From Nilaparvata lugens (lineage: Eukaryota > Arthropoda > Insecta > Hemiptera > Delphacidae), in assembly GCF_014356525.2 (NCBI RefSeq), contig NC_052507.1, forward strand, positions 53,817,819 to 53,881,818: a stretch of 64,000 nucleotides of DNA, in the 5' to 3' direction. Every line of letters starts with the position of its first letter. Position 1 is the first letter of the stretch. Both the position numbers and the translations under genes were made by a program. This document shows, piece after piece, positions 50,501-58,007 of the stretch. A model generated the notes under the pieces. The model had not been told where the DNA came from and did not search any database. It was given only the letters and a program-made list of their open reading frames with translations.

Positions 50501-53500
50501 ATCACCACTCTCAAAAGCATCCTGTATCTTTTTAGATAATGACAGTAGAGCGCTTGCTGTTGAGCGACCATTTCTGAAGCCATGCTGAGACTGGGACAGA
50601 AGGTTGTTCTTCACAAAAAAGTTGGTAAGTTGCAGCTTCATCTCAGTTTCAATCACTTTTGACATTATTGGCACTATTGAAATAGGCCTGAAATTGGATG
50701 GAATCTCTGTATTTCCCTTCTTGTGAATTGGTAGTGTTCTTGCCAGCTTCAGTGTGTCTGGGAATACTCCCAACCTCAAACAGTGGTTAACTGCTGTAGC
50801 CATTGGTTCTGCTACATGTTCAATGGTCTCTTTCAAGACAGAAGTGGATAGGCCAAATATATCCTGTGTTTTGGAGTTTTTCAAGCCACTGACAATGTTT
50901 CTGACTCTATCCGCATTGATACTTCTCCATACATCCATCTTATGAACTGTATTTGTAACATTCTCCACAGGGTCCATGTCAGCTTCATCTAGATTCTTCA
51001 AAACATCCTCAATAGCATTCACAAAGTAATCATTGAAATTGTCTGGACTGATGTTTGATTTAACTTTGGGCTTTTTGGGGCGATGTTTGTTTATGGCCTC
51101 CCACGCTGCTTTACAGCTATTTGGAGCCGATTCAATGGTATTAGCAGTGTATACTTTCTTTGCCTGCCTAACCATTTCTCTGAAGATTTTGTTTTGTCCC
51201 ACATAGAGCCTATGCTTTTCCATTTTCTCCTCTGGGGACACTGCTGATTTGTACAAGTGATGTAGGAGTATCACCAAGTTCTTCTGTCTGGCAAGATCTT
51301 CAGTGAACCAAGATCTATCCTTTGAGTGTGATGGAACCCTGCTTGTACACCTTGGCACCTTTCTTATCACCTTTGGAAAAACCAAGTCAAAAATGTTCAT
51401 GTACCCAGCAATAAGCATATCAAATGCATATTCAGGCTTGACCAGTCTGATAACCTCATTCCAATTTATCTCGCTCAACCTGCTGCAGAAACAAGGTATA
51501 AGTTCATCTCTAACACTTCTGCTGCTGAAACTGTAATTTGAGTGCCAGGTTTGTGGGGGCTCATCTCCAGTATCTTGTTTCATAGTCAAAACAACTGCAC
51601 AGTGATCGGATACCATGGGGTCAATGACTTCAACTCTATACTCCCATGATTCCAAGTCTGTGGCTACTGTGTCCAAGCATGCAGTTTCTCTTGTTGGAAG
51701 GTGATTAGCAACAAAAAGTCCATGTCCTCGTAGCAGGTTAGAGAAATCATTTCTCTCTCTAGATGGAACCTCCAGATGAATGTTAAAATCTCCCCCAATC
51801 ATCACTCTTGAACCATGCTGCCCTGTCAAAACATTCAGCAGATCATCCAGACGCCCTATGAACTGCTCAAAATCGCCATCTGGAGACCGATAAATGGAGA
51901 CCACAATGATGGAATTTTCTGACAGTCTAACTGCTACAAGCTCCATTGTGAGTTCCTCACAGTAATCTTGAACATCTATCTGCTCAAACTTGACGGATTT
52001 CTTTAAGAAAATTGCTGCACCACCATTTCTATGAAAGCACCTTGAGTAGATGCATGCCAAATCAAGTTCCCCCACATTGCTATAGTACTCAGCTTCCTCT
52101 TTTCTCAGCCAGTGCTCAGACACACACAGGATGCTAGGTTCAATGTCCTCTATGAAAAATTCAAGGACATCCATTTTTGTTCTGAGGCACTGAACATTCA
52201 GAAATATTATTTTTTGCTCCATGTCCAGTTTACCCCGAACTTCCCCCTGATTTTTGGGATCTACTTTAGGGCTCCCCCCTGGAAGCGTTTGAATAAAAAA
52301 CGCCTCAGGGTGACAAATCTTGGCCATTTTGAACTATCCATGATTTCTTCCATTTTTTCAAATTCAACTCCCACCTTGAAACTACAGTAAATATCACTTT
52401 TACTCTCCAAGCCTTCAACAATGAAATTCAGACCTGGAAAAGATGAGGACATGAAATTTCTGACATTTACCTCTGTTGTTCCTTTTTTAATCTTCCCTAA
52501 ATGGAACCATGCCTTTTTTTCTCCTACAAGCATAGCTGTGGGCCCTGTATTTTCATTCAGGTCCTTTGATCCTACTATAACTTTTTTATTTGAATGTGTA
52601 TTTGTCTTGATTTTGTTTGATTTTGCAGCCTGGGCATAATTTAATTTGTGTCTTTCATTTCTTTCTACTGGGGTATGTGAATTTTTCTGGGTGCTTAATG
52701 AATTATTTTTCCCGGTTTTCTTTTTTATTTTAGTCACTTGCTTCCAATTTGAATCTTCAAAAATTTCACTCTCACCTATTTGGTCACATAAGTCCATCCT
52801 ACTAGAAAAAACCTCAGAATTTTTTTGCTCAGCCAATAAAGCTGTATTTGTCAATAAAGCATCAAATTCATTTCTTGATTTGTCCTGAGTTGCATTTATA
52901 TTTGGATCAAATGCATGTTGATCACAATCTACTTTTGTGTTGTCATTGCATGTCGTAGTCTGTATAGTAGGCCTAGTAATTTCACTAGAAATTATTAGAT
53001 CTTTGTCATGATGTAAAATTTCTGGGTTTTTTACATAGAAATTTGAAATAATAGTGCTTTCCATTTTTGAAATTTGGTCCTGAACACTATTTACTTTGGT
53101 CATTTTGTCACAAGCAAGTTTGCACTTAACCTCACTTTGAGATGATTCAATTTGTGTAACTCGCTTATTTAACTGGGCAAAATTTACATTAATCTTATTC
53201 ATTTCGTCAATAAGTTCACTTAAAATAAAGTTTTCGTCACTTTTGGAGTTCATATGGAAATTTCCATCATTCACAGTCACCGGGTTTGCATGCTTAGATA
53301 TGATATTTCTTACCTTGTCTTTGCACTCTACACAATACCACACAGTCTTTTCACCGAGATCACTTATTTTACGATATTCAGCTACCACTATATTAACGCA
53401 CTTTATATGATACCAATTTGAGCAAAAACCCTCACAATTCAATGCATTTTCATTTTCTTTTACAGTTTTAAAACAGACACCACAATTCGATTCAACACTC

Positions 53501-54959
53501 TCGTCAGCCATCTTCCTGTGACTTCAACTTGACTTGTGACTTGATAGTTTTCTAGTTATTAACGTCTTAATGACGGTGAATAGGCCTATTAAAAAAAAAA
53601 TGATTGAAAAATCAATAATCTCGAAAACTGAGGTCGATATAAGAAAATTTTAGCGGACATTTTTTGTTGCAAATTTCATGTAGAATTTATTTATGCTGTT
53701 CGACTGTTACACCTTTCGTTGGACACTCTGTATGTAGATTGTTGAGTCACTAAAAGAAAAAGTTTGGCTGGTGAAGAGTACGTCGTCAGTTTGGCTGCCC
53801 TGCCTGCTAGTTCAACCCAGATTGCGAGAGAAGCAGAGCGCATGCGCAGTACTCAATCCTCTTCACACCGCTTTTTCTCGAGACTAAATCATCTACATAA
53901 AGATAATAATTTGAGATAAATCCAGCATGACCCACCTGGTAACAAGAAAAGCGGGATCCTTGATGACCTCGGCGCCCACCCTGACATGACCCTGCTCTAT
54001 GAGCTGCGTGGCCATTTCGACCTTCTGAGCCATGCGCTGCTTCACCATGATCACGGGCAATCTCCTGCGACAGAATGAGGACGCATTCACCTGGTCGCAC
54101 AGGGCAAGGTCCCATTTCGTCGCGATCAGGCCCATCATGTACCTAGCACACAAAAAAGAATACACGTTATTACAGAGGAGCAAATAATATATTTCCGTCA
54201 CGCTACACAGAAAACCTCATCCCTAGGCTAGAAAGACAATGAATGAAGAGTTAAAAAAAACACTACTTAGACTCCATTCAAGAAGTGAATAGTAAATTTC
54301 ATTTAGCCTACTTTATGTATAGTAAATTAAGGTGGGGAAAAGCTTTATCTGAAGTGCCCTCTCAAAAACTTTTCCCTCCTGCTCATGATAACGTACTGGC
54401 ATCTTGTTGAAGATTTTCAGCATACGAACAGGTAAGCTTTTGTGGGACTTGACAATCTGGCCTGAGGCAGATTTAAGCTAGATTCCCACATATCAGTATC
54501 AGAGTATGTGTTCAGTTCAGTGAAAATATTCTTCTCATGATTTCTAATGATACTATACCCACTCAGCACTCAGCCCGGCCGAGCGACTTGGTCCTATAAG
54601 AATTTGTGGAAACAATTGTTTCACTGAACAAGACACGGACTCTGATTGAAATGTGGGAAATCCGCCTTTACTGTCTAAATTAAAATATCCTGATTTTTCT
54701 AGTTGAGTTGTCAATAGTCTAAAAACGTCAAAAAATAGTAAGACACATTCTATTCTACATCTGGTAGCCTATATGTGCAACAGGTGCATACTGACATCAC
54801 TAGGAAGAAAATGATGTGTGAATTTCCTAAAATTTAAAATGTGAATCTTACAGTTTCTCTAGTAGTTTGGCGCTAGACTCCGTTCGGAATGTATCTTTTG
54901 CATCGAGATCTCTAATCTTTCTTGCCAATTCTCTGACATCTCTTGACAATTTATTATAT
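41535..54959 (-). CDS. IMP3: IMP3, U3 snoRNP protein (gene span, 5' end not found)
   Basis: Four minus-strand exons (54852-54959, 53936-54142, 42651-42723, 41535-41555) join in frame to 135 residues of U3 small nucleolar ribonucleoprotein IMP3. All junctions have GT/AG ends and compatible phases. IMP3 helps pair U3 snoRNA with pre-rRNA in the nucleolar small-subunit processome. Its S4-type RNA-binding region is visible as [18 protein letters not shown] and DPAFLVTR. The usual length is about 185 residues, so about 45-50 N-terminal residues are missing; no convincing exon with the conserved MVRKLK start was found up to 64000. The third intron is 11.2 kb and contains all the non-LTR retrotransposons of this window. 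RPB8 on the other strand is convergent. Confidence 0.92.
42291..42529. mobile_element. MITE-like inverted-repeat element, ~240 bp
   Basis: Arms of ~65 bp, 42291-42360 and 42461-42529, are reverse complements with a few mismatches (ACCGGACCTG.GCCTA.AAAA and AATGGCCGCC are shared). It sits in the IMP3 intron between the last two exons. No ORF. Confidence 0.75.
42651..42723 (-). CDS. IMP3: IMP3 penultimate exon
   Basis: After a TTGTTACAG acceptor the first base completes the Arg codon left open by the previous exon. The exon then reads [20 protein letters not shown] and YNNE before a GTCAGT donor. This matches the ME.FVTW.D.S.I..H...YN block near the C-terminus of IMP3. The acceptor lies 165 bp from the 476-bp retroelement insertion. 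Confidence 0.93.
42889..43364 (-). mobile_element. 5'-truncated non-LTR retrotransposon with 14-bp TSD
   Basis: The insertion is bounded by the 14-bp direct repeat TATCAATACAAAAC at 42875-42888 and 43365-43378. Its minus-strand frame stays open from the 5' edge, with [43 protein letters not shown] and [16 protein letters not shown], and ends at a stop near 42914. That is the conserved C-terminal region of RTE/craniofacial-development-like retroelement polyproteins. Just after the stop is a (GAAGAA)n-type tail. This is a classic target-primed reverse-transcription product; only the last ~150 codons were copied. Confidence 0.95.
42914..43364 (-). pseudogene. C-terminal fragment of non-LTR reverse transcriptase polyprotein
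   Basis: The reading frame inside the 476-bp insertion has no start of its own and lacks the endonuclease and the catalytic RT motifs. The longest ATG-type frame within it is 103 codons and ends AHIDL. It is undamaged over the part present, suggesting a fairly recent insertion. Confidence 0.85.
43379..43949. other. Intronic sequence, no gene seen
   Basis: Includes a GC-richer patch near 43440-43620 (CGACGGCGACTCAGTCGCCT is a local palindrome). No exon is supported. Confidence 0.5.
44012..44266 (-). pseudogene. C-terminal tail of the decayed retroelement
   Basis: [20 protein letters not shown] followed by [16 protein letters not shown] is the typical final segment (LYN.LP......F...L..YL) of these RTs. 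It is separated from the rest by an AT-rich stretch. Confidence 0.7.
44454..44933 (-). pseudogene. Reverse transcriptase, FADD motif and thumb region
   Basis: Starts [11 protein letters not shown], the RT catalytic motif C. It goes on with [33 protein letters not shown] and [14 protein letters not shown], the usual order after the active site in CR1/Jockey-group elements. It is out of frame with the upstream RT part. Confidence 0.85.
44849..45790 (-). pseudogene. Reverse transcriptase, N-terminal part (frameshifted)
   Basis: Contains RT motifs up to [16 protein letters not shown], after which the frame departs into unrelated codons; the matching FMFADDLAV continues in another frame at 44933. 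A one- or two-base indel near 44935 explains this. No ATG begins the frame; the element continued upstream. Confidence 0.85.
45838..47887. other. Intronic sequence between retroelement parts
   Basis: No firm gene. On the minus strand 46892-47080 is open for 62 codons and includes [20 protein letters not shown] and [20 protein letters not shown] before TAA. It reads like protein but I do not recognise it, and no start codon or acceptor is obvious. The rest is AT-rich. Confidence 0.4.
47888..48112 (-). pseudogene. APE-type endonuclease N-terminal fragment
   Basis: [20 protein letters not shown] and [14 protein letters not shown] match the S.HWL...E......Y....Y.R..GG.AIFLK pattern of the intact ORF2 endonuclease near 52060. 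The catalytic residues further on are missing. Confidence 0.75.
48199..48543 (-). pseudogene. ORF1 C-terminal domain fragment of truncated element
   Basis: Reads [20 protein letters not shown] and [20 protein letters not shown], parallel in layout to the C-terminal domain of the intact ORF1 at 52261-53511 ([18 protein letters not shown].., [15 protein letters not shown]). It probably binds nucleic acid in the parent element. Confidence 0.7.
49079..49462 (-). pseudogene. ORF1 PHD-finger fragment of truncated element
   Basis: Cys/His spacing C-x2-C, C-x4-C, H-x2-C and C-x2-C with WIHSKC is a PHD-type zinc finger, followed by a short coiled-coil-like stretch ([20 protein letters not shown]). 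There is no in-frame ATG; the TTG-begun frame simply runs in from the neighbouring element. Confidence 0.8.
49466..52327 (-). CDS. Retrotransposon ORF2: endonuclease and reverse transcriptase
   Basis: 953 codons without interruption. The APE-type endonuclease spans residues ~36-260: [33 protein letters not shown] near 180 and the catalytic SDHCAVV near 242. The RT spans ~500-770: [35 protein letters not shown], motif [11 protein letters not shown] near 619, motif [15 protein letters not shown], and motif C FADD near 699. The C-terminal part ([27 protein letters not shown]-like FYNGLP) completes the usual layout. The first ATG overlaps ORF1 by 67 bp in another frame; a second ATG at residue 36 (52220-52222) lies just past the ORF1 stop and may be the real start. 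All catalytic residues I can check are present. Confidence 0.95.
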   Translation of the reverse strand: MAKICHPEAFFIQTLPGGSPKVDPKNQGEVRGKLDMEQKIIFLNVQCLRTKMDVLEFFIEDIEPSILCVSEHWLRKEEAEYYSNVGELDLACIYSRCFHRNGGAAIFLKKSVKFEQIDVQDYCEELTMELVAVRLSENSIIVVSIYRSPDGDFEQFIGRLDDLLNVLTGQHGSRVMIGGDFNIHLEVPSRERNDFSNLLRGHGLFVANHLPTRETACLDTVATDLESWEYRVEVIDPMVSDHCAVVLTMKQDTGDEPPQTWHSNYSFSSRSVRDELIPCFCSRLSEINWNEVIRLVKPEYAFDMLIAGYMNIFDLVFPKVIRKVPRCTSRVPSHSKDRSWFTEDLARQKNLVILLHHLYKSAVSPEEKMEKHRLYVGQNKIFREMVRQAKKVYTANTIESAPNSCKAAWEAINKHRPKKPKVKSNISPDNFNDYFVNAIEDVLKNLDEADMDPVENVTNTVHKMDVWRSINADRVRNIVSGLKNSKTQDIFGLSTSVLKETIEHVAEPMATAVNHCLRLGVFPDTLKLARTLPIHKKGNTEIPSNFRPISIVPIMSKVIETEMKLQLTNFFVKNNLLSQSQHGFRNGRSTASALLSLSKKIQDAFESGDSLALTLCDLSKAFDCVPHGILIRKLNKYGVQGTVLSTIKCYLENRRQVVSLEGASSSIRNMKHGVPQGSVLGPLLFILLMNDFPDSQGSILFADDTTLIARGRTTEEAAERSVEQLNAAKSWFTANRMKLNEEKTNLLVCSLKRTAVESDPVKLLGFWVDNKLRWSQHVAEVCKRLSRVIFLIRKLRHIVSRDYLVSAYHSLFHSHILYGILLWGHAPYCHDVLLLQKKAIRAITFADYREHCRPLFKELKILTIHSQYILSSLMYVRDNLQQLSTRNQIHSYNTRHATDLDVPRCRLAATQRGFPSAALGFYNGLPTEVKSTFVEFKAKFQTVFSGLQYIFNS
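52261..53511 (-). CDS. Retrotransposon ORF1 protein with PHD finger
   Basis: 416 codons starting at an ATG in the context AAGATGGCT. Residues ~10-63 form a PHD-type zinc finger: [17 protein letters not shown] and WYCVECKDK give the C4HC3 pattern. Residues ~90-130 look like a coiled coil ([20 protein letters not shown]). A polar low-complexity middle follows, then a C-terminal domain ([36 protein letters not shown]). Such ORF1 proteins bind the element RNA and act as chaperones in the retrotransposition particle; the specific function here is inferred from position. ORF1 ends 67 bases inside the ORF2 open frame. Confidence 0.9.
   Translation of the reverse strand: MADESVESNCGVCFKTVKENENALNCEGFCSNWYHIKCVNIVVAEYRKISDLGEKTVWYCVECKDKVRNIISKHANPVTVNDGNFHMNSKSDENFILSELIDEMNKINVNFAQLNKRVTQIESSQSEVKCKLACDKMTKVNSVQDQISKMESTIISNFYVKNPEILHHDKDLIISSEITRPTIQTTTCNDNTKVDCDQHAFDPNINATQDKSRNEFDALLTNTALLAEQKNSEVFSSRMDLCDQIGESEIFEDSNWKQVTKIKKKTGKNNSLSTQKNSHTPVERNERHKLNYAQAAKSNKIKTNTHSNKKVIVGSKDLNENTGPTAMLVGEKKAWFHLGKIKKGTTEVNVRNFMSSSFPGLNFIVEGLESKSDIYCSFKVGVEFEKMEEIMDSSKWPRFVTLRRFLFKRFQGGALK
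53936..54142 (-). CDS. IMP3: IMP3 exon with S4 RNA-binding core
   Basis: Preceded by a TGCTAG acceptor and ending CAG|GTGGGT. It encodes [60 protein letters not shown] and AFLVT plus two bases of Arg. This is the best-conserved part of the protein. Open frames extending beyond both splice sites are intron read-through. Confidence 0.95.
54852..54959 (-). CDS. IMP3: IMP3 exon (upstream-most found)
   Basis: The exon follows a TTTTCTTTTTCAG acceptor and ends at a CT|GTAAGA donor. It encodes [20 protein letters not shown], then [16 protein letters not shown], matching the helical region before the S4 domain in IMP3. The first base completes a codon of the missing upstream exon, and the last two bases start a Leu codon finished in the next exon. 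Confidence 0.9.
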
Positions 54960-55403
54960 CTGAAAAGAAAAAAAACATAGATTTCAATCGTATTTTAAAT
55001 GACAAGGAGGAACAAGATAAATGTTTGAAGTGGCTGTCATCTCAGAAAAACGAAGTAAGTACTTGACTATTGATTCGACCTTTTAAAGTAAGTAAAATAA
55101 AGCAGTATTTTTATATTATTTATAAATTTATTATGACTTGTTTATTTTCCCTGTCAGAAACCGAAGAAGGTTACGTGACAAGAGTGTTTTCACATTTCAT
55201 TTATGAATAAAGCTAATGAGATACCTGAACTGAGAATTCTTTTTCATTCTGAGAGTGTTTTTAATCCTTGGTTTTTGTTCTAATGCCGATTCTCAATTCA
55301 GCAATTTATTATTTAACATTTGTAGAAACATTTGTATGAACCTCAAGGCAACTCCAGAAGTTGCCTCGCCTTCAAACCCACGGGATCTGCCCCATCAGGG
55401 CAG
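54960..55403. other. Upstream of IMP3 exon, no exon accepted
   Basis: Expected location of the IMP3 5' exon or a leader intron. A minus-strand open segment ending at a CAG|GTATCT donor at 55226 has the right phase, but its residues do not resemble the IMP3 N-terminus. Confidence 0.4.
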
Positions 55404-56211
55404 TTTTGTAGGGGCAAAAAGAAAACCCCATAAGACCAGAGATGGGTGAAACTCCAGGCGCAATGTGGTCAAGCGGCTGAGTCGAGGTTAACCGGGTGCC
55501 GGGCGCCCTAGAGGCAGTTTGGCGTTCCCTTTCTCAGCGGATGGACCTACAAAAAGGCCAGGAGTGGAACTCACGTAGGTTACGAGTTTTTGGGTGGAGA
55601 GGCCAAAACTCACCACTGCTCAAAGAAGGGCGGCCATTCAGGCAAAACTTATTGGGAGAGGTGAGGCTTTTAACCCTGCAGAGTTTTGGAGGGGCAAAAA
55701 AAACCCAAGAGACCAGTGACAGGTGAAACTCCAGGCACAAATGTGGGTCAAGATGCTGAGTCGAGGGTTGCCGGGCGCTGGGCGCCCTAGAGGCAGTTTG
55801 GCGTCCCCTCTCTCAGCGGAAGGACCTACAAAAAGGCCAGGAGTGGAAATCTCGTAGGTCACGAGTTTGTGGGTGGAGAGGTCAAAACTCACCACTGCTC
55901 GAAGAAGGGCGGCCATTTAGGCAAAACTTCTTGGGAAATGTGAGGCTTTTGACCCTGCGATGTTTTCGAGGGGCAAAAAGAAAAACTCGAGAGACCAGTA
56001 ATGGGTGAAAAACCAAGTACAAATGTGGGTCAAGAGGCTGAGTCAAGGGTGGCCGGGCGCCCTAGAAGCAACTTGGCTGCCCCTTCCTCAGCTGAAGGAC
56101 CTACAAAGAAGGCCAGGTGAGGAACTCACGCAGGTCAAGAGGACTAATCAGTCTGAAGAGACTGCCAAGCATATCACACTAGATTGCGTCGAGGATTGCA
56201 ACCAGGTGTGA
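55404..56211. repeat. GC-rich ~280-bp tandem repeat, about 2.9 units
   Basis: Units begin at 55404, 55684 and 55963 with TTTTG.AGGGGCAAAAA and share GTGCCGGGCGCCCTAGAGGC-type, GGACCTACAAAAAGGCCAGG and GGCGGCCATT blocks; the third unit is partial. Composition is much richer in G and C than anything around it. Open frames on both strands run across the repeat because it lacks stops, not because of coding constraint. The end of the last unit reads ..SEETAKHITLDCVED, which resembles the .ETA.HI..DC tail seen in some LINE C-termini; that link is speculative. Confidence 0.88.
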
Positions 56212-56686
56212 TGAATGGAATGTTAGTATAGGGAAAAACTCCTGGTTCTTGTAAAGGACATAGGTATTGGTTTGCCTAACTAACATACTACTTGGGAACA
56301 CAATATGCTTCGGTTCAATACGCTACCACGCTTCGGTTGACGTGTGGGGTTATTTGATCCTTGAATCCGTCCCTTAAACAATAAACAACAATATAATACC
56401 TAATTTGATGAATTGATACTCTTTTATTTATATCCAACATCAGGTCCGTATAAAAAATCTCAGAATGAAAGGGATAAGCTTCAATTACAAAGTGTGACTT
56501 GAATTACTTCAATTACAATGAAAACCTTGTTGTACAATGTTATTGCCTTTTTTTAACTAACACCAATTAGCATGGTAAAATCATCATATAAGTTACCTGT
56601 AACTTATGACTAGCCTAATCATCATATAAGTTACCTGTAACTTATAAATCATTATATCCTGTAACTTAAACAGTTACCTGTAACTC

Positions 56687-56984
56687 AAGCCGTGTCCACA
56701 CTAAACAAATGTTCGACAAACATGTTTGTTGAAAAAATTTGGTAAAATGTTATTATGCTTGACAAACAATGTTTGCCCGGAGCCAGTGTGGATGCGTCAC
56801 CAAACAAAATATTTGTAAGTGGGAAGAACAGGTTTTATGTTTTACAGCTGTCAACCCTGAAAATGTTTGGTTAAACAGTAATTTTTGTTTGACAAATTTG
56901 ACTGTACAACCTTTTTAAATAATTTGTCCCTGAGCTCCTCAACAAACATGTTTGTCAAACATTTGTTCAGTGTGGACACGGCTT
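56687..56984. mobile_element. MITE with 46-bp terminal inverted repeats
   Basis: The ends AAGCCGTGTCCACACT.AAC (56687 onward) and the complementary GTTCAGTGTGGACACGGCTT (to 56984) match over 46 bp with two mismatches. The 298-bp element has no ORF of its own. Its left flank is a small cluster of AAGTTACCTGTAACTTA repeats (56585-56686). Confidence 0.88.
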
Positions 56985-57933
56985 ATGACTACCCAGTCAT
57001 AGAAAATATATGTTTTAATATTCCTAAAAAATCCTATAAAATGTCCTATTTATACGCTATGATAGATTCAAGTAGTGATGTCGAGAATATTACCAGTGGG
57101 AAATTGCTACTTTAGAATTGCATTTTCTAGAACAAGACATTTTGCAAGTTCATGGGAATGTATTAACATTTATAAAATTGCTTTTAAATACTTCAAATCA
57201 ATTTTTATCACATTTTTCATGATAATCAATAATTAATCCATTTAAAGAAACAAAGGAAACCAGTGATCACTTGTACTATAAAGTTTGGTTTGATAGTTTC
57301 AAGTATTGCTACTGAAATTCAATACTTTTAATTTTGCTGGTTCAAGTAGAGTGTTTTGTTGAGGATTTTGGGTTAAAATTATTTTAGGATTTTTTCTTGC
57401 AAAGTAATAGATTATTAATTATTCTGCAATTGAACTTCTTTTGCAATAAAATACGAAATACTCAAACCCAAAATCTTATTGAATAAAACAGATTTCACTT
57501 CCAAGACATAAAAGTTGCATGATAATAGTGGTATAAAATCAAATGATAGGAAATGAGTTTATTCTTCCTTACGTTCATCATGAAATAATCTTTCTATGTA
57601 CATAATTATTTGAATTCAAAATACTGAATTCTTTGAACATTTTACAGTTTTGAATTATTTATTCTCATCATTTTTACATGTGTAATTAAAAACTGTTTTT
57701 GTATATGTAGCTTATAACTTATGATTGCCACTCGGTTCAATAAAAAATACATGTTTAGTCTTTTTACGAAAAAATTATAAACTCCCAGGATTTATGAATC
57801 CTGGTAATATTTTCCTTTAATTTCCTTGATACTGGATTCCTGGAAATTTTACATCACTAGATTTAAATGATCAAGATATAAAAAAGTATTCTGTAATCTT
57901 AACTAACAATGAAAAATCTTTTTTCATTCACAG
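56985..57933. other. Non-coding stretch, no gene seen
   Basis: AT-rich; probably intergenic or intron of the plus-strand gene that follows. No exon identified. Confidence 0.5.
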
Positions 57934-58007
57934 GTTGGAGACCATGGTTTCACAAAAACAGATTTTGTCATCTTCTTCCTCAATTACCTCCGTTCACAAA
58001 CTGCTAG
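57934..58007 (+). CDS. Exon of codanin-1-like gene (GC-AG intron follows)
   Basis: A TTCATTCACAG acceptor is followed by VGDHGFTKTDFVIFFLNYLR and SQTA plus two bases of Ser. The donor reads TAG|GCAAGT, the typical form of the minor GC-AG intron class. Only this frame is compatible with the next exon. Confidence 0.6.

Larger units (their letters stand above)
49466..53556 (-). mobile_element. Apparently intact non-LTR retrotransposon (two ORFs)
   Basis: On the minus strand a short 5' leader is followed by ORF1 (52261-53511) and ORF2 (49466-52327). ORF2 stops within a few bases of the neighbouring truncated element, so the 3' UTR is very short and there is no poly(A). Gene order, PHD-type ORF1, apurinic-like endonuclease and RT place it in the CR1/Jockey superfamily group; I cannot fix the clade. 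No stop or frameshift was seen in either ORF, so the element may be young. The 5' border is estimated, and no clear target-site duplication was found. Confidence 0.9.

Noticed and set aside
53807..54201. Two 102-codon ORFs taken as complete genes
   Set aside because: One is the IMP3 exon extended into both introns, the other its shadow in a different frame.
55226..55295. Minus-strand segment ending at a CAG|GTATCT donor as the missing IMP3 5' exon
   Set aside because: The phase fits exon 54852-54959, but the encoded residues lack the conserved IMP3 N-terminus and an in-frame stop lies just upstream.
55255..55916. Several 64-92 codon ORFs on both strands
   Set aside because: They lie wholly or largely in the GC-rich tandem repeat, where stops are rare by composition; the same frames recur in each unit.
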